Made by a program: the position numbers and the translations under genes
Assembly (NCBI GenBank): GCA_022457065.1
Contig: JAJGBQ010000003.1
Span: forward strand, 1,364,001-1,428,000
DNA: 64,000 bases
DNA from: Curvularia sp. ZM96
Lineage: Eukaryota > Ascomycota > Dothideomycetes > Pleosporales > Pleosporaceae
Direction of reading: 5' to 3'
Notes under the pieces: model-generated
The model's input: only the letters and a program-made list of their open reading frames with translations
What the model was told of the DNA's origin: nothing
Databases searched by the model: none
Shown here: positions 10,271 through 22,569 of the stretch, one piece after another
How positions within the stretch are numbered: position 1 is the stretch's first letter
How the letters are laid out: each line of letters starts with the position of its first letter

Positions 10271-12668
10271 ATGACAACAGCAAGAAGACCAGATAAACCG
10301 TCGGCGATACCTTCGGATGCTATTCCATCCTCGTCACCAGCGTTTGGAACACCAGTGCACCCCATCAATCCCCGTAGAACAGCACCAATACGCGCCCCGC
10401 CCGCCCTCAAGCCCGTTGCAAAATCGACTGTGCTTCCTATACTACTACCACCAGCAACATTGCGACCGCTAGCATTCCGGACATTTACCAAGAAACACAA
10501 TCTTACCCTTACGTCTTCTGCCCTCCAGGCTCTAGCCACATTCATCGGAAAGCACTGCGGTTCAGGATGGAGAGAGGAGGGCTTAGCAGAGAAGGTCCTG
10601 GAGGAAGTTGCAAAGAGCTGGAAGAAATGTGGCGGCCAGGTCATTGTGGAGGGAGATAATGAGACTTTGAAGAGCATACTCAAGACACTAGAAGGGTCTA
10701 TGAGTGGTGGGAGAATAGTCCAAGGTTCAACACTAGGGCGCCAAAGCAGTTTCAATTTTGGCCCAGAGGCTGCTGGCCAGTCGGCACGCGGAAACTTGGA
10801 CAGCAATTCAAGTTTTGGCATATCAAGTTTGGAGGTGGAAGACAAGGACGACGAAGAGGATATGCTCAAGGACCCTCGAGAGTGGATGAAGGTCATTGGT
10901 GCCTTTGAGCAGCCAAAGCTGATCTACAACGCTACTCAAAAACATTTCGAAAAGTTAGTACGTGTCGGGTATGTTCAGGGTTTCTGCTAACGATGCTAGA
11001 TCCGCCGCAAAACCATCGTTATTCCCAGATCCCTCGCACAAGACTGAGCTCTTCCGCCAGCGGTATCATATTGTACATCAACGCATACTCCGCAATGAGA
11101 CCTTTCAAGCGCCTACTTTCAGCACGGCTAGGTCATCTACTCTGAGTCGGACAGGGTCCATCGCAACGTCGCAAATGAACACAATTACACCCATTGCCAA
11201 CTTGCTTGGACGATCCGGAAGTACGCATCTGTTGCTAGGCATGCTCACTGTCTCAGCGACCGGAGCGCTCTCGCTCTCTGATCTTACGGGAACGATCGCA
11301 CTTGATATCGAGCATGCGCGACCAATTCCTGAAAAAGGTGCTTATTTTGCACCAGGCATGATTGTCCTAGTTGAAGGCAGCTACGAAGAAGACTCAGGAG
11401 CAAGTTCATCGCTAGGAGGCAGTGGTGGTATTGGCGGCACAATAGGCGGGAAGTTTCTTTGCTTCTCAGTTGGTCATCCTCCTTGCGAACGACGAACAGC
11501 GACATTAGGCGGCGCGGAAGAGATCGACAAGAACGGTCTGGCTGGCCCAGCGTTCGGTTGGACTGATTTCTTGGGCGTCGGCTCACAGCGCGGAACAGGT
11601 TCTCGCATGAACAGGATTGCGTCGAAACTCCTCGATCCTGAACAAGCACACAACATTGTCATAGCATCGGATCTGCATTTGGATGTTCCCTCTACGTTGT
11701 CTGCTCTACGTACCCTCTTACGCACATACACGCCTGATCCGACTGACGCTCATCCCGTCTACCCCCTCGCTATTATCCTGATGGGAAACTTCAGCTCAAA
11801 AGCCAGTCTGGCTGGCATACCCGGCACTGGAAGCATAGAATACAAGGAGCATTTCGACGCTCTCGCCTCCGTACTCACAGACTTCCAGTCCCTAATCGCC
11901 CACACAACTCTCGTCCTGGTCCCTGGCGACAACGACGCATGGCCCAGCGCCTTCTCCGCCGGTGCCGCCACACCCCTACCACGAAAGCCCGTCCCCTCCA
12001 TGTTCACCAGCCGCATCCGAAAAGTAGTCGCGGAAGCGAACCGCGAGATCTGGGGACCTGGCAAAGCAAAAGGCAAAGAAGGAGAAGTAATCTGGACATC
12101 TAACCCCTCGCGCCTCACCTGGTTCGGTGTAAAAGGCGAAATGGCCATCCTGCGAGACGACTTACTCGGCCGTCTGCAGAGAAATTCAATCAGATTCAAC
12201 AAGCCGCCGCCGGACGCCGACGACGAAATGCCCTTTGCCCCAAGCCACCAAGCAAGAGAACAAGAACAACAAGACTCAATGGACCTGGATCTTCAACACC
12301 CTCCTCAACCACCTCGACGCCAACAACAACAGGAGCAGCAACAACCGGACGTCGACCCAGATACCCAAACCGCCCGCGCCCTAACACGAACTATCCTCTC
12401 ACAGTCGCATCTCAGTCCTTACCCGCTGTCTGCCCGTCCGCTGCACTGGGATTTCGCGCATGCACTTGGATTATACCCGCTTCCTACCAGCGTGGTGCTT
12501 GCAGATGCTGAAGCACCGCCGTTCGTGGTAAAGTACTTTGGCTGCACAGTTATGAATCCAGGGAGCTTGGATGAGAGCGGGGGTCGGAGAGGCAGGAGGG
12601 AAGGGAGGGCGAGGTGGGTTGAGTTTGATGTTAGGACGAGTGCGGGTGTGGTGAGGAGTGAGGGGTGA
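10271..12668 (+). CDS. DPB2: DNA polymerase epsilon subunit B
   Basis: Exons 10271-10953 and 11000-12668, with a 46-nt intron whose donor is GTTAGT, give 783 aa. The splice restores EKSAAKPSLFPD, followed by the family block KTELFRQRYHIVHQRILRNE. The OB-fold part follows, then the inactive phosphoesterase domain typical of B subunits of replicative polymerases: NIVIASDLHLDVPSTL, PLAIILMGNFSSK, LVLVPGDNDAW and PLPRKPVPSMF. A Gln-rich disordered insert (about residues 655-700) interrupts the C-terminal part. Dpb2 is the essential non-catalytic subunit of Pol epsilon and links it to GINS/CMG at the fork. The N-terminal block ALATFIGKHCGS resembles the small helical domain of this family. Confidence 0.92.
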
Positions 12669-12938
12669 GAGGAGACCGGTGCTTTCTTTTTCCCTTGCTT
12701 TGGCAAGAGGATACCAATATGTTCTGCGGCATGTGATTAATGCTACCTGTTTTGCACGAGCCGTAATACAGCTTCAACTCGGATCTTTAAATTCAACTAC
12801 TAGACATGAACAAATATAATGCACACCAATCACGCTTGTTATGGACGAATACAAAAATACCATCTCACACGACGTAGAAATAATATTTCTTCCAAACTCT
12901 ACTATATACTTTATTTGTACAAAGATTTGCAATACAAG

Positions 12939-15900
12939 TTAATTCACCTTGTAATCGTTGCCTCCGCCACACCAGCATCGGCTCTCGCCTTCCTTCTCGA
13001 CATGTATGACGACGTCCATGCCGCGGTCCTTGAGGAACTGGTGGGAGCGCTCGCGGACGTCTTCGAGATCTGCGACGGACGAGGCAATGACGTGGATCAC
13101 GCCGAGGATGCGCCGTTGTTTGGAGGCATGGTTGTGGTCATGGTCGTGATCGTGGTGGTCGTGATGATCGTGGGAGTGTGAATGGGAGTGAGAGTGGTCA
13201 TGTGAATGATCATGCGAGTGCGATTGCGAGTGTGAATGTGAATGGCTATGGTCATGGCTGTGGTTGTGGTTGTGCGAGTGGGAATGATCGTGCTCGTGAT
13301 GATTATGTGGCTCACCTCCGTGCTCATGTCCACAGGTGTCGTCGTCCTTGGCGTGGGCTTCTGCATGTGCAGCCCCTTCATCTTCGAGCCAGAACCTAGG
13401 TACCGCATAGCCCACGACACCTCTCAAGGTGCCCAGCTCTCCCAACGCGTTCCTGATGCCGTACTCGACATCGCTGGGTAGGCTGAGCATCAGTCTCGCT
13501 CCACTGGACTTGACAAGGGGAATAGCTGAAAGGAAGATCAAGACGGCAATGATGCAAGAGGCAATCGGATCCCATCCAGACCAGCCGTAGTACTTGGTCA
13601 GAAGCGTGGAGATAATGACAGCAACGGAGCCGAGGGCATCAGCAAGGATGTGGAGGAAGATACCCTGCATGTTTTCGTTGTCGTGCGAGTGTCCATGGCC
13701 GTGGTCGTGACCGTGATCGTGCCCATGATCATGCCCATGGCCATGGTGGGCATGTCCAAAGGCAGTAAGGCCGACTATGTTAACCAAAAATCCCAATATA
13801 CTGACAATCAGCAGTTCGTTTAGGCGCTGAAGTTCGTGGCCTTCCCATAGGCGCTCAAAAGCATCGAATATGATTTCTACGCTGACAAGTCTGCATATGT
13901 TAGCTTGAGTCTAAGAAGGATCAAAAGTTGACTTACAAGAGAAACACGCCGTTTGCAAAACCCGACAGTGTATCAATCTTGCCATAGCCGTACGGGAAAC
14001 GAGGATTCGGGCGCCATTTGCTCATGACTGCAGCCGCAAGGCCTACGGCGAGACCAGCACAATCAAAGAGCATGTGGATACTGTCAGTAAGCAAGCCCAA
14101 CGAGCCGCTGACATAGCCATAGAAGAATTGGACCATCATAAAAGCCAAGTTCAATCTACACAAGGTTAGAAAAATCACTTGCATGTCTCCGGCTGCCGAG
14201 TTTGGCAGAGGATAAGACTTACACGCCAAAGTATGCAATGCGCCGCGAATCTCTTTCAATCAAAACACTGTGGATGATTGAGCCAGGAGTAGAACGCGCA
14301 ATTAGAAACGCGGAAATCCTCGAGTGGTTCCCATGGAGATGATGGTCGTGCTGATGGCCATGATCGTGGCCATGCGTATGGCTGTGAGAATGGGGTACTG
14401 GCGAGCGAGTGTCGAAAGAGACGGCAGCAAGAAGCACAGCGCCTACAAATGGGAATGCAATGTTCAGATGGCCACCGTGTTCCCAGAAGCTAAACGCAAA
14501 AACGAGGATACCGCTCAGTCTTAGTCCTACTTGCTTCTGACTGCGCAAAGACGTGGGGAGGGAGAAGCAGACAAGCGCCGCCGCTGATGCAATAGACAAA
14601 ACATAAAATACAACAGTATGTTGAGATAGCAAAAAGACTGCCGAAGAAGAAACCAGCGAATATAAGACAGTGGCAGTAAGAAGAGTAAGACCTGCGGTAA
14701 ACGTAAAAAGCTGATTCTCAGCAGTGTTGATCAATGGGGAGGAAGGCTTTGGCAGCGAAGCCCGAAGAGGCCGTTGGCTCGTGAATGAACCTTGGTTCTG
14801 TGTGGTCATGAGGGACCAGGCAGCTGTAGGTAGAGGTGGGGAAAACAAGAAGATTGAAACCAAAAGGGCTGCATAGCCGATCAGGATGGTAGATGTGTTT
14901 TCGGAGACCATTGTGTCTGCAAGCATAGCCAGAGAAAGCGTGCCACAGGTTATCTTGCGCGTCCTCAATGTCCGCCGGGCATCGTCCCACGGTGTGTGAT
15001 TGCCTGGTTTTTGGTCCAGAGCTCCAATTCCAGCTGCTACGGCGACGAGCAAGACAAGAGCAGTTCTTGCTCCGCCAAGCTGTAAAGAAGCGTAAAAAGG
15101 TAGAAATATGCCAAGGACATTACTGGCAGTGCGCTTGAATGCGTTGCCATAGTTCAAAGTAGTCTTGTCGTCTTTCCGCCTATCCAATGGTTGAAGAGTA
15201 GAGGAGTTTACTTTGGCTGATGCGCCCACTAGCAGCAATGTCGCAGAGGAAAGAGCCAGAGCATGGATCAATGGTGGCCCGTCTGACACTTTCGAAGATT
15301 CAGTCCCGGATGCGATTTCGGCTATGGCTTCTGCGATCAACGACGATGCTTTCTGTGGAGGTTGGGCATGGCTGGGATATGCCAAGGCGGCGAAGAGATA
15401 TGGGAGAGGAATGAGCAGGGCGGTAAGGGCTTCAGGAAGCTGTAACCATGACCTGGGTTGTGTGTTAGTTGAGTTCCCTCAAGCTGTGTCCCGACAATGC
15501 TTACGACGTGGAAGATGAAACCGACTGAGGAGCAGCCTCATCTATGGGCGATACTGGCGAGAAGCCATACCTGCCGATCACAGGAGTGTTGTTGGATGAT
15601 GCGCGCCCGAGGTCAGACTCTCCTCTCGGCCTGCCCTTTGACCTGGCCATACCCGCATTCAAGAAGGGCTTGAGCGTGTATGTCGAATCGTTTGAGGCTG
15701 ATCTCTCGTGGCCGTACTTGTGATCGTGGCCATTGGCATTAGCATTGTACTCGGCATACTGTGAGCGTACCGCGCCGTACAACTGCCCCTTGGTGTTGGA
15801 CTCGGACCGGTTGTGTCGGTGGCCGTGCTCTCTGGCGGGGGATGCGCCGTTGGTGGCATTGGTTGGACGCGGCGGGGGATTGGGCGTGTACTGGGATTGC

Positions 15901-15962
15901 GAGCGTCCATGGCTATGTGTGTGCGATGCCGGGGAGACTGGCAGGGCGTATGTCGACGCCAT
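12939..15962 (-). CDS. MSC2: CDF zinc transporter, MSC2/ZnT5-like
   Basis: Four exons (15962-15505, 15452-14223, 14155-13937, 13890-12939; introns 52, 67 and 46 nt) give 952 aa. The first about 160 residues are disordered with His-rich pieces. A long hydrophobic region with many membrane spans follows, and then the cation diffusion facilitator core: LNLAFMMVQFFYGYVSGSLG and DSIHMLFDC (HxxxD metal site), with the second site in HILADALGS. Two His/Asp/Gly loops (minus strand near 14330-14400 and 13680-13760) and a very His-rich C-terminal stretch (13110-13310) likely bind Zn2+. Length and extra N-terminal spans match Msc2/ZnT5, which works with Zrg17/ZnT6 to move zinc into the ER or secretory pathway. 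Start chosen at MASTYALPVS; an upstream in-frame alternative is less likely. Confidence 0.9.
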
Positions 15963-16391
15963 CTGCTGGGAGCGCGGTGGGCTGCTGGTGTGTGGGGATA
16001 CAGTCGTGACTCGCAATGAAGTAGCCCGCGAAATCGAGGGGCCCCAGCTGTCGGCGGTGAAACAAGGGCTCAGTCGCGTCGCCACACAAGTGGCTGGAGC
16101 ATGGGGAACGGGCGAAGAAGCAATGCGGCGAGCAGTGAGCCCAGCGGCCGTAAAGAAGAGGCTGCACACAACGGCTCAGGACACGGGCGTCGAGATGGAT
16201 GTCTTCTGTATGCTTTTTCAGGGGTGCCTGTGATAAGCAGTAACCATGGTACCTGCCGCCTTCCCTTTTTGGTCAAACCCCAGGGTCCTCCGCAAATCGC
16301 ACCGCCACCGTAATCCTTAGCAGTTGACGCACGTGGCGGCAGCTTTCTCGCATGCGCCGTGTCATTGGCCAACACTAACTCAACACCAACC
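15963..16391. other. divergent promoter region MSC2 / ALG1
   Basis: About 430 bp between the two start codons. The downstream half is CA-rich leader for ALG1 (ACTCAACACCAACC just before its ATG). No specific operator was recognised. Confidence 0.5.
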
Positions 16392-17919
16392 ATGTTCGAC
16401 GACGACGGCACAGCACTCAAGGACGGCAGCCTCTTCTCCGTCGTGCTGAGTGTCGGGCTGGTGCTGTCCACGCTGTTTACCCTTTTCCTGCTGACGCTAC
16501 CCCGCCAGTATGATCCGTACCAGGATAAGCCGCTGAGGTTTGTCGACGACAAGGGGAAAGAAATAAAGACAACGACACGAGACGGAAAGGAGCCTCCACG
16601 ATGGAAGCAAGGACGCTCGGTGCAGGTAGTCGTGTTGGGCGACATTGGACGATCTCCCCGTATGCAGTACCATGCGCTGAGCCTCGCTAAACACGGCGCC
16701 AGAGTCACGCTTGTCGGCTACCAAGGTGAATGCCGTCTGCTATAGCAATATTATCCCAGCAACTGACCCCATACTAGAGTCTGAGATTCTGCCGGAAATA
16801 GTCTCTAACCCACTAATCGACATCATCCCCCTCTCTCCAGCACCGAGCATCCTGCGCTCAAGCAGCAAACTTCTCTTCCCCATTTTGGCTCCTCTCAAAG
16901 TCCTCTGGCAGATTTTCTCTCTGTACGCTGCTCTGGGCTACCGATCTAGGGCCACAAGATGGACGCTTGTGCAAAATCCCCCTTCGATTCCAACACTCGC
17001 CGTTGCAAGTCTGGTATGCTTTCTGCGACACACTGACCTTGTGATCGATTGGCACAACTTTGGCTACTCCATATTAGCCATGAAGCTGGGTGACTCTCAT
17101 CCTCTTGTCCGGATATCGGAAAAGTACGAAAAGATATTCGCAAAGGCGGCTGCAAACCACATCACCGTAACCGATGCCATGGCTCGTGTTCTCAAAGTCG
17201 ACTACGGCGTAACCGCACAGGCTCTTCACGACCGCCCAGCATCTGCATTTCAGCCCATCAGTACCAAGGAGCGCGAGAAATTTCTCAAGAGACTTCCGGA
17301 GACGGCCGAGTTTGCGCAGGACCTCTCACCCAGTTCTAAGACACCCTGGAGGCTCATCGTAAGCGCTACCTCTTGGACGGCTGACGAAGACTTCTCTATC
17401 CTCTTGTCCGCACTTGTCGCCTACTCTGCCGAGTGCACTTCAAAGACGTACTTGCCTAAGATTCTCGCCATCATCACAGGCAAAGGGCCACAGAAGGAAT
17501 ATTACCTCTCCAAAATCAACGAACTCAATCAGCAGAAGAAGCTGCTCAACGTTATTATCAAGACAGCTTGGCTCACTCATGCCGACTACGCTCTCCTTCT
17601 CGCCTCTGCAGATCTTGGTGTTTCACTGCATACGTCATCATCTGGGGTCGACCTCCCCATGAAAGTCGTTGATATGTTCGGCGCTGGACTGCCCGTTGTG
17701 GGTTGGGGCAAGTTTGAGGCATGGCCCGAGCTAGTCAAGCAAGGCGTCAATGGTCTCGGATTTCAAAGTTCTGAAGAGCTTGCTCTGCATTTGACTGCTT
17801 TCTTTGGCAATGATAGCAGATTAAGAGAGACATTAAAAGTAGGCGCTCTGAAAGAAAGCAAGCGTAGATGGGACGATGAATGGGATGGTGTAGGCGGAAA
17901 GCTTTTCAAACTGACCTGA
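16392..17919 (+). CDS. ALG1: beta-1,4-mannosyltransferase ALG1
   Basis: Exons 16392-16725 and 16778-17919 (52-nt intron) give 491 aa. An in-frame ATG at 16359 would add 11 residues. An N-terminal anchor (about residues 14-37, SVVLSVGLVLSTLFTLFLL) is followed by the GT-B fold. Early motifs are VVVLGDIGRSPRMQYHALSL and LVGYQ; later ones are VIDWHNFGYSILA, a signature of Alg1, and DLPMKVVDMFGAGLPVVGW, the nucleotide-sugar part of GT33 enzymes. It adds the first mannose from GDP-Man to GlcNAc2-PP-dolichol on the cytosolic face of the ER. RFT1, acting later in the same pathway, lies 28 kb away in this window. Confidence 0.95.
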
Positions 17920-18165
17920 GTTACAGAGGGTCGGTAATATACGCAGAATTGATTCTCTCTAAGCAATCGTGATACCCAACAAGCTCTACAAAATATTATA
18001 CGCGCAGCTACAGCAAATGTCAACCCGCAAACCAACATCAGCTTACAACAAAATACGCTCTAGTTAACAATACTGCCACAACAAAAAATGTCTAACTTAT
18101 CGTCATCGACCGCCTAACCTTCAGTTCTCTAACCAATCTCCGCTCACCCATGACCTTTGCTCAAC

Positions 18166-19287
18166 TCACTCCTCAAGCCTCTCTACCAGCGAATGTATCA
18201 GCCCAACACGCATATGAGTGAACGTCGGATCCAGCATCCACATAGCCTTCGCAACGCCCTCTGGATACCGCTCCAGCCATTTCAAGTAGCGCCTACGGCC
18301 CCAAAGCACGTCTTTAAATTCCCTCAATACCGCCCTCTTGTTCTGAAACACCATCAACATGTCCGACGAAATGCGCTGGCGCTTCAATCTACTCGCTAAA
18401 TACATTTTCGGGCCAAGATAGCTCCACGGCATGGCGGAGAGAGGGGAGTTGGGAAAGTACGCTCGGTCCGAACCAATGTAGGCGCGGTAGACGATGCTTT
18501 GTTTGATTCGTTCCGATACTCCAGAGTAGAGATAGGCGGGTGTGGTAGTGCTGCTGCTGCTGGTCTGCTCGAAATATGCCAAGCTGTCTTCATAGCGTGA
18601 CATGAGGAGGTCCATTTCTGTGTTGGCTAGCATCGAGGCTGTCTGGTCGTGTGAAGCCCTAGCATCTGTGTAGTGGCAAAAGAGGCTCATGAGGTCTTGG
18701 TATAACACCACGGTATGGTCTTCGATGCTGTAATGCACTAACGGCAGTGCTTGCGACATCAACTGCGCATTTCCATCGTGGCTTTCTCCCGGACTAGAGG
18801 GTGTGTCCATACGGTCGCTCTCGTGTCCGCTAGATGGCGTATTGCTACCTCCGGTTTCTGGTCCGCTGTAAAGAGAGTAATCTTCATCACTCTCTTCAAC
18901 ACTACCATATTGAGACAGCACTGAGTCCGAATCAGACGCTGCTTCTTCCACCTCACCATGAACGAGAGAGCCACCGTGGAAGCGGACTAGCTGTTGTGTT
19001 TCCCACGGACTGAGATCCCTCTCTGTCATGTCTTCGACCTCGAAGTCGTACCACCTTGGGTTTGATGTTATCCTAACGTGCATATCACGCAGCGAAGCGT
19101 AGCCGTATACTTCAGTTAGGGTTTCTTGTGTCCACGATATATGCCCTCGTCTTGAGTGATTGCCGGGGTGGGGAAGAGGTCCTACAAGCGCTCGAGTCGC
19201 TCGCTCGTCTTCCTCTTGTCTTTCTACTGGTACCGTGGGTGCGTTTTCTGTGCGGCGGTGGGCAATGAGCCAGTGCTGGGGAGTCAT
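18166..19287 (-). CDS. hypothetical protein
   Basis: Single exon, 373 aa, ATG at 19287. I do not recognise the family. The N-terminal third has SRRGHISWTQETLTEVYGYA and a possible folded patch NPRWYDFEVEDMTERDLSPW. The middle (about residues 115-165) is acidic, Ser-rich and probably disordered. The C-terminal half is helical, with HYSIEDHTVVLYQDLMSLF, IKQSIVYRAYIGSDRAYF and a basic RRRYLKWLERYPEG. No signal peptide, membrane span or catalytic motif is apparent. Steady codon use and a long uninterrupted frame support a real gene. Confidence 0.65.
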   Translation of the reverse strand: MTPQHWLIAHRRTENAPTVPVERQEEDERATRALVGPLPHPGNHSRRGHISWTQETLTEVYGYASLRDMHVRITSNPRWYDFEVEDMTERDLSPWETQQLVRFHGGSLVHGEVEEAASDSDSVLSQYGSVEESDEDYSLYSGPETGGSNTPSSGHESDRMDTPSSPGESHDGNAQLMSQALPLVHYSIEDHTVVLYQDLMSLFCHYTDARASHDQTASMLANTEMDLLMSRYEDSLAYFEQTSSSSTTTPAYLYSGVSERIKQSIVYRAYIGSDRAYFPNSPLSAMPWSYLGPKMYLASRLKRQRISSDMLMVFQNKRAVLREFKDVLWGRRRYLKWLERYPEGVAKAMWMLDPTFTHMRVGLIHSLVERLEE

Positions 19288-22200
19288 TGCGGGGCAGACA
19301 TACGTGATGTTTCGAATGACAAAAGATGCTCAAATAAAAATAAATGCGAGGAGTTGCTGCTATGGACAAATCCCGATATCGCTGATGCCAAAAAATGGTT
19401 TACAACTGCGTTTAACAATGTGAGCCAAAGCTTAACGACTTGTGATGTCCGGGAACTTGGCAGGATATCGGGAGAAATAGCGTGGGCGTGAATGTAGAGG
19501 AGGAAGGAGTGGCTTGCACTCAGCATACAAGCTACGAGCTACGTGGCTTTACATGACCAGAGTTCCAGTCTATACTTACGGTTCACTTGTCTCGGTTACA
19601 GCTTCTCGCCATGTCTCTGTTTTGGTACGTATCCACACTTATGCTCTACCTGGTTCCAGCAGTGACGTACATCTCTTTGCGCCTTATCCACACAGGTTTT
19701 ACAATACGTCGACGTTGAATGGTTTGGAGGAGACAAAAGCTGGACAAGAATCCCACTTCATGAGGCGGGAGCCTGTGAGCCATTATCCTAAACATGTCCT
19801 AGACACAATCATATGAAGGATGTTTGTCGGGCGCGTTGCGTTGCATTGAGCAGTGGGGTAGTGTGACGCGAGGAAACATAGCCAATGTCTGGATGCGCAT
19901 TGCTAAAACGTGACAGTGGACTTGGGCGGCGGAACCAGAAAATGGAGCTTGTAGTACCAAGTTTCGATGTGTCTGTTGAATGTGATATGTGGCAAAGATG
20001 ACGAGACGTGTGTCTTATGAGACTGTAATACAAAAGTAGGTCAGTGTGGGGACTAAAGGGAGCTTGGGGAGCGCTGTAAGATCATGATGAATCCTCAGGC
20101 TACAATCCCTGGATCTAGAACATAGCCAAGTCTTTTTTTTAGAGGAAAGAAGACTGAATAACAGATTTTCTCAAGGTATCATGCAGCATTTGTCATTCAG
20201 GATGAAAAGGTCTGTCAGAAGTGCAAGACAGAGCCGCTGGCATAATGAAGCCGACAGTGAAAATGCTCGTGTTCTGGTCGAGTTTGTGGGTACCGTACTG
20301 GCGTCGAATGAAGAGAGAATTGGAAGATGACGAAGAAAGTACCAGACGCAAGTCCATCCTGTACTCGGTTCCTTGGAAACTAGGATCTAAACGGGCATGA
20401 CTCGTGTATACGTTTCTGACGCGACACCTGCAGGTGGCTCGGAACGACAGCCACCCTCTACCTCATCACTACGTGTAGACCTGCATAATCTCAAACAGAC
20501 TACTTTGACTCCAATCCAACAGATGACTATCTTCTTTGACCGCCTTTCCTTGTAACTTGATAACGTTACACGGCAGATGGATAACCTTCAGTATCCCCAG
20601 CTCTTCTGACCTTCTAAGCCCCATGCAACTTACGCAATTCCCAAGAGAGATTGACATGTCACGTTTGCAAAAAATGAAAAAGATGAGAAAAGACAACTGG
20701 TGACCAGGAAAACGGGATTCCCACTGTCCAAGAAAAACCACGCGTACTTTTTGCTTCATGACAAGCATCTGTCTAGCTCTGACAACGGGCCGCAAGAACA
20801 GTCATGCCAAAGGTTCTTGTTGTAATCTTCTTGTTCTAGCCCAAGCGAAAAAGGCTGTGTGTAGGAAAGGACCGCGGAAAGCTTGGCGGGTGCAAGTACT
20901 CCGTATCGTGTCGCGCATTGAATGCGTGAAGGAACACCTGTAATTTCGCAGATTCGATAGGCCCCTATTTTCAGCGTAGCCAGGCAAGTAGTACCGTGGA
21001 GCAAGTATAGCGATAGTTATGTAAATGCAAAAAAGAGAAGAAATCAACATACTTCAGTCATGCATAATTTGAGTAAATTACCCCATGTCTCAAGTTGCCA
21101 TCTCCTTCTCCTTGCAAACACGAGCCGCCACACTGAGCATACTTGCCGTCGCAGCCCAATCACCAAAGCCTGCATTTCTCACATCTTACACCCGTTCTAC
21201 ACACGTATGGCGGTCACATGGTCATCCACCAACCAAGTTCCAACACAGCCTTGCACCGCCGCAGGAAACGCGCGTAGTAGGACCGCGCATACTACACAGA
21301 CGGGGGCATGATCTCCAAGACTCCAAGAAATTAAAAGATCCGAAAAACAAAGCCCCAATCTGTCATCTTGGCATCCTTAACACTGCCCATAGCCCTCATC
21401 TTGGCGAGAGGTCCATGCATTTCAATTCGCTGCGCTGCTAGGAAGGGATCCCCAAGCTTTTCTCCACCGCTATGCTGTGGCGGAAGGCTTGGCTGGGGAG
21501 ATCGTCACGGATGTTTGCGTGTGTCGTCGTAGTCGTGCTGGCCAGTATTCCCGCCCGGCCCTAGGTAACGCTCCTCGAGGGTAGGTAAGTACTGTATAGT
21601 CGCATAACCATGCACCCGTTTAACAAAACAAATTCTGGAGAAGAAGGAAAAAGAAGGAGGAGGAGACAGCCTTCCGCTCCGTTCCATCCAAGCCAAACTC
21701 AAAAGAATCTAAAACCGCAATTTCCCCCATCAATGCCCATAATCACATCAGCGTCATCTTCCCTTTCTCCCACTCCCTCACCACCAAATCCTTCCGTGGA
21801 CCGGGGGGTCCACCTACAACACACCTACACACGTCCGTACTCCACAGAGCGTGATACACCTATGTAATACCGCCGATCGTGCCAAACCTGCCACCACGTC
21901 TTCGCTCCTCTTTCCCCGCGCCCTGCATGTATCCTATTTTTACATAGTATCTAGGAAATTCTCTAGAGAGAGATAATGTGATTGGTCCTGCAGCGCCCAT
22001 TTTCTTGTTCTCTGCAGAAATACCAAGCCAAGAGGCTGTTGACGTACGTGACTCGAAAACCCCCTGGGGTAGTTTTGGCTGCTGCCGACAAAGGGCCGAT
22101 GGAGGAAGGTTTGGCATTTGGCCATGCGGTGCCAATGCCATGCTTTTTGCCGTCGTCATCATCATCATCGGCCCATGTCATAGACCAGTCCAAGCGTTTA

Positions 22201-22569
22201 TTCTTGGTTCTTTTGGAGTGTCGCCAGGGCCAGATACTAGTCGGGAGAGAGAGCAGGGCCTTGGTACTATGCTGGCATGGAGTTAGTGTGTTTGGGCCAC
22301 GACGAGCGGGTGTCGTGTGTGCAGCGCCCACTGTCAGACCGAAAAGGGAAAAGAATAGGTGCTTGGGACAAGACACAGCCTTTCTTGGGTAGAAAAGAGG
22401 GAAGATGAGGGATGATATAAAGTGGGTGCTTTTCCCGGTGTAAAAGGGAGCATCAACAACAAGCATCGATTCGAATACATAAGAGTGAAACATAGTAAAC
22501 GCAACACAACCCGATCCACCACTTCCAGGAAACATATTCCATTACACGCAACAAATACTACATACGAAA
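19288..22569. other. 3.3-kb interval without a convincing gene
   Basis: Only short frames occur and none carries a domain. The last part (21.6-22.5 kb) is pyrimidine- and purine-biased, with a short TCATCA run near 22152-22166, and probably forms the long promoter and leader of the wall-protein gene at 22570. Noncoding RNA cannot be excluded. Confidence 0.45.

Noticed and set aside
12958..13481. Plus-strand Val/Gly-rich frames at 13 kb
   Set aside because: Antisense of the His-rich tail of the MSC2-like gene.
16711..16777. Unspliced start for ALG1 at 16711
   Set aside because: It would remove the membrane anchor and the GDIGRSPRM motif; the 52-nt intron joins both parts in frame.
21963..22535. 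190-codon frame on the minus strand upstream of the GPI protein
   Set aside because: Low-complexity Asp run from a TCATCA repeat, no domain, lies in the promoter and leader of the plus-strand gene.
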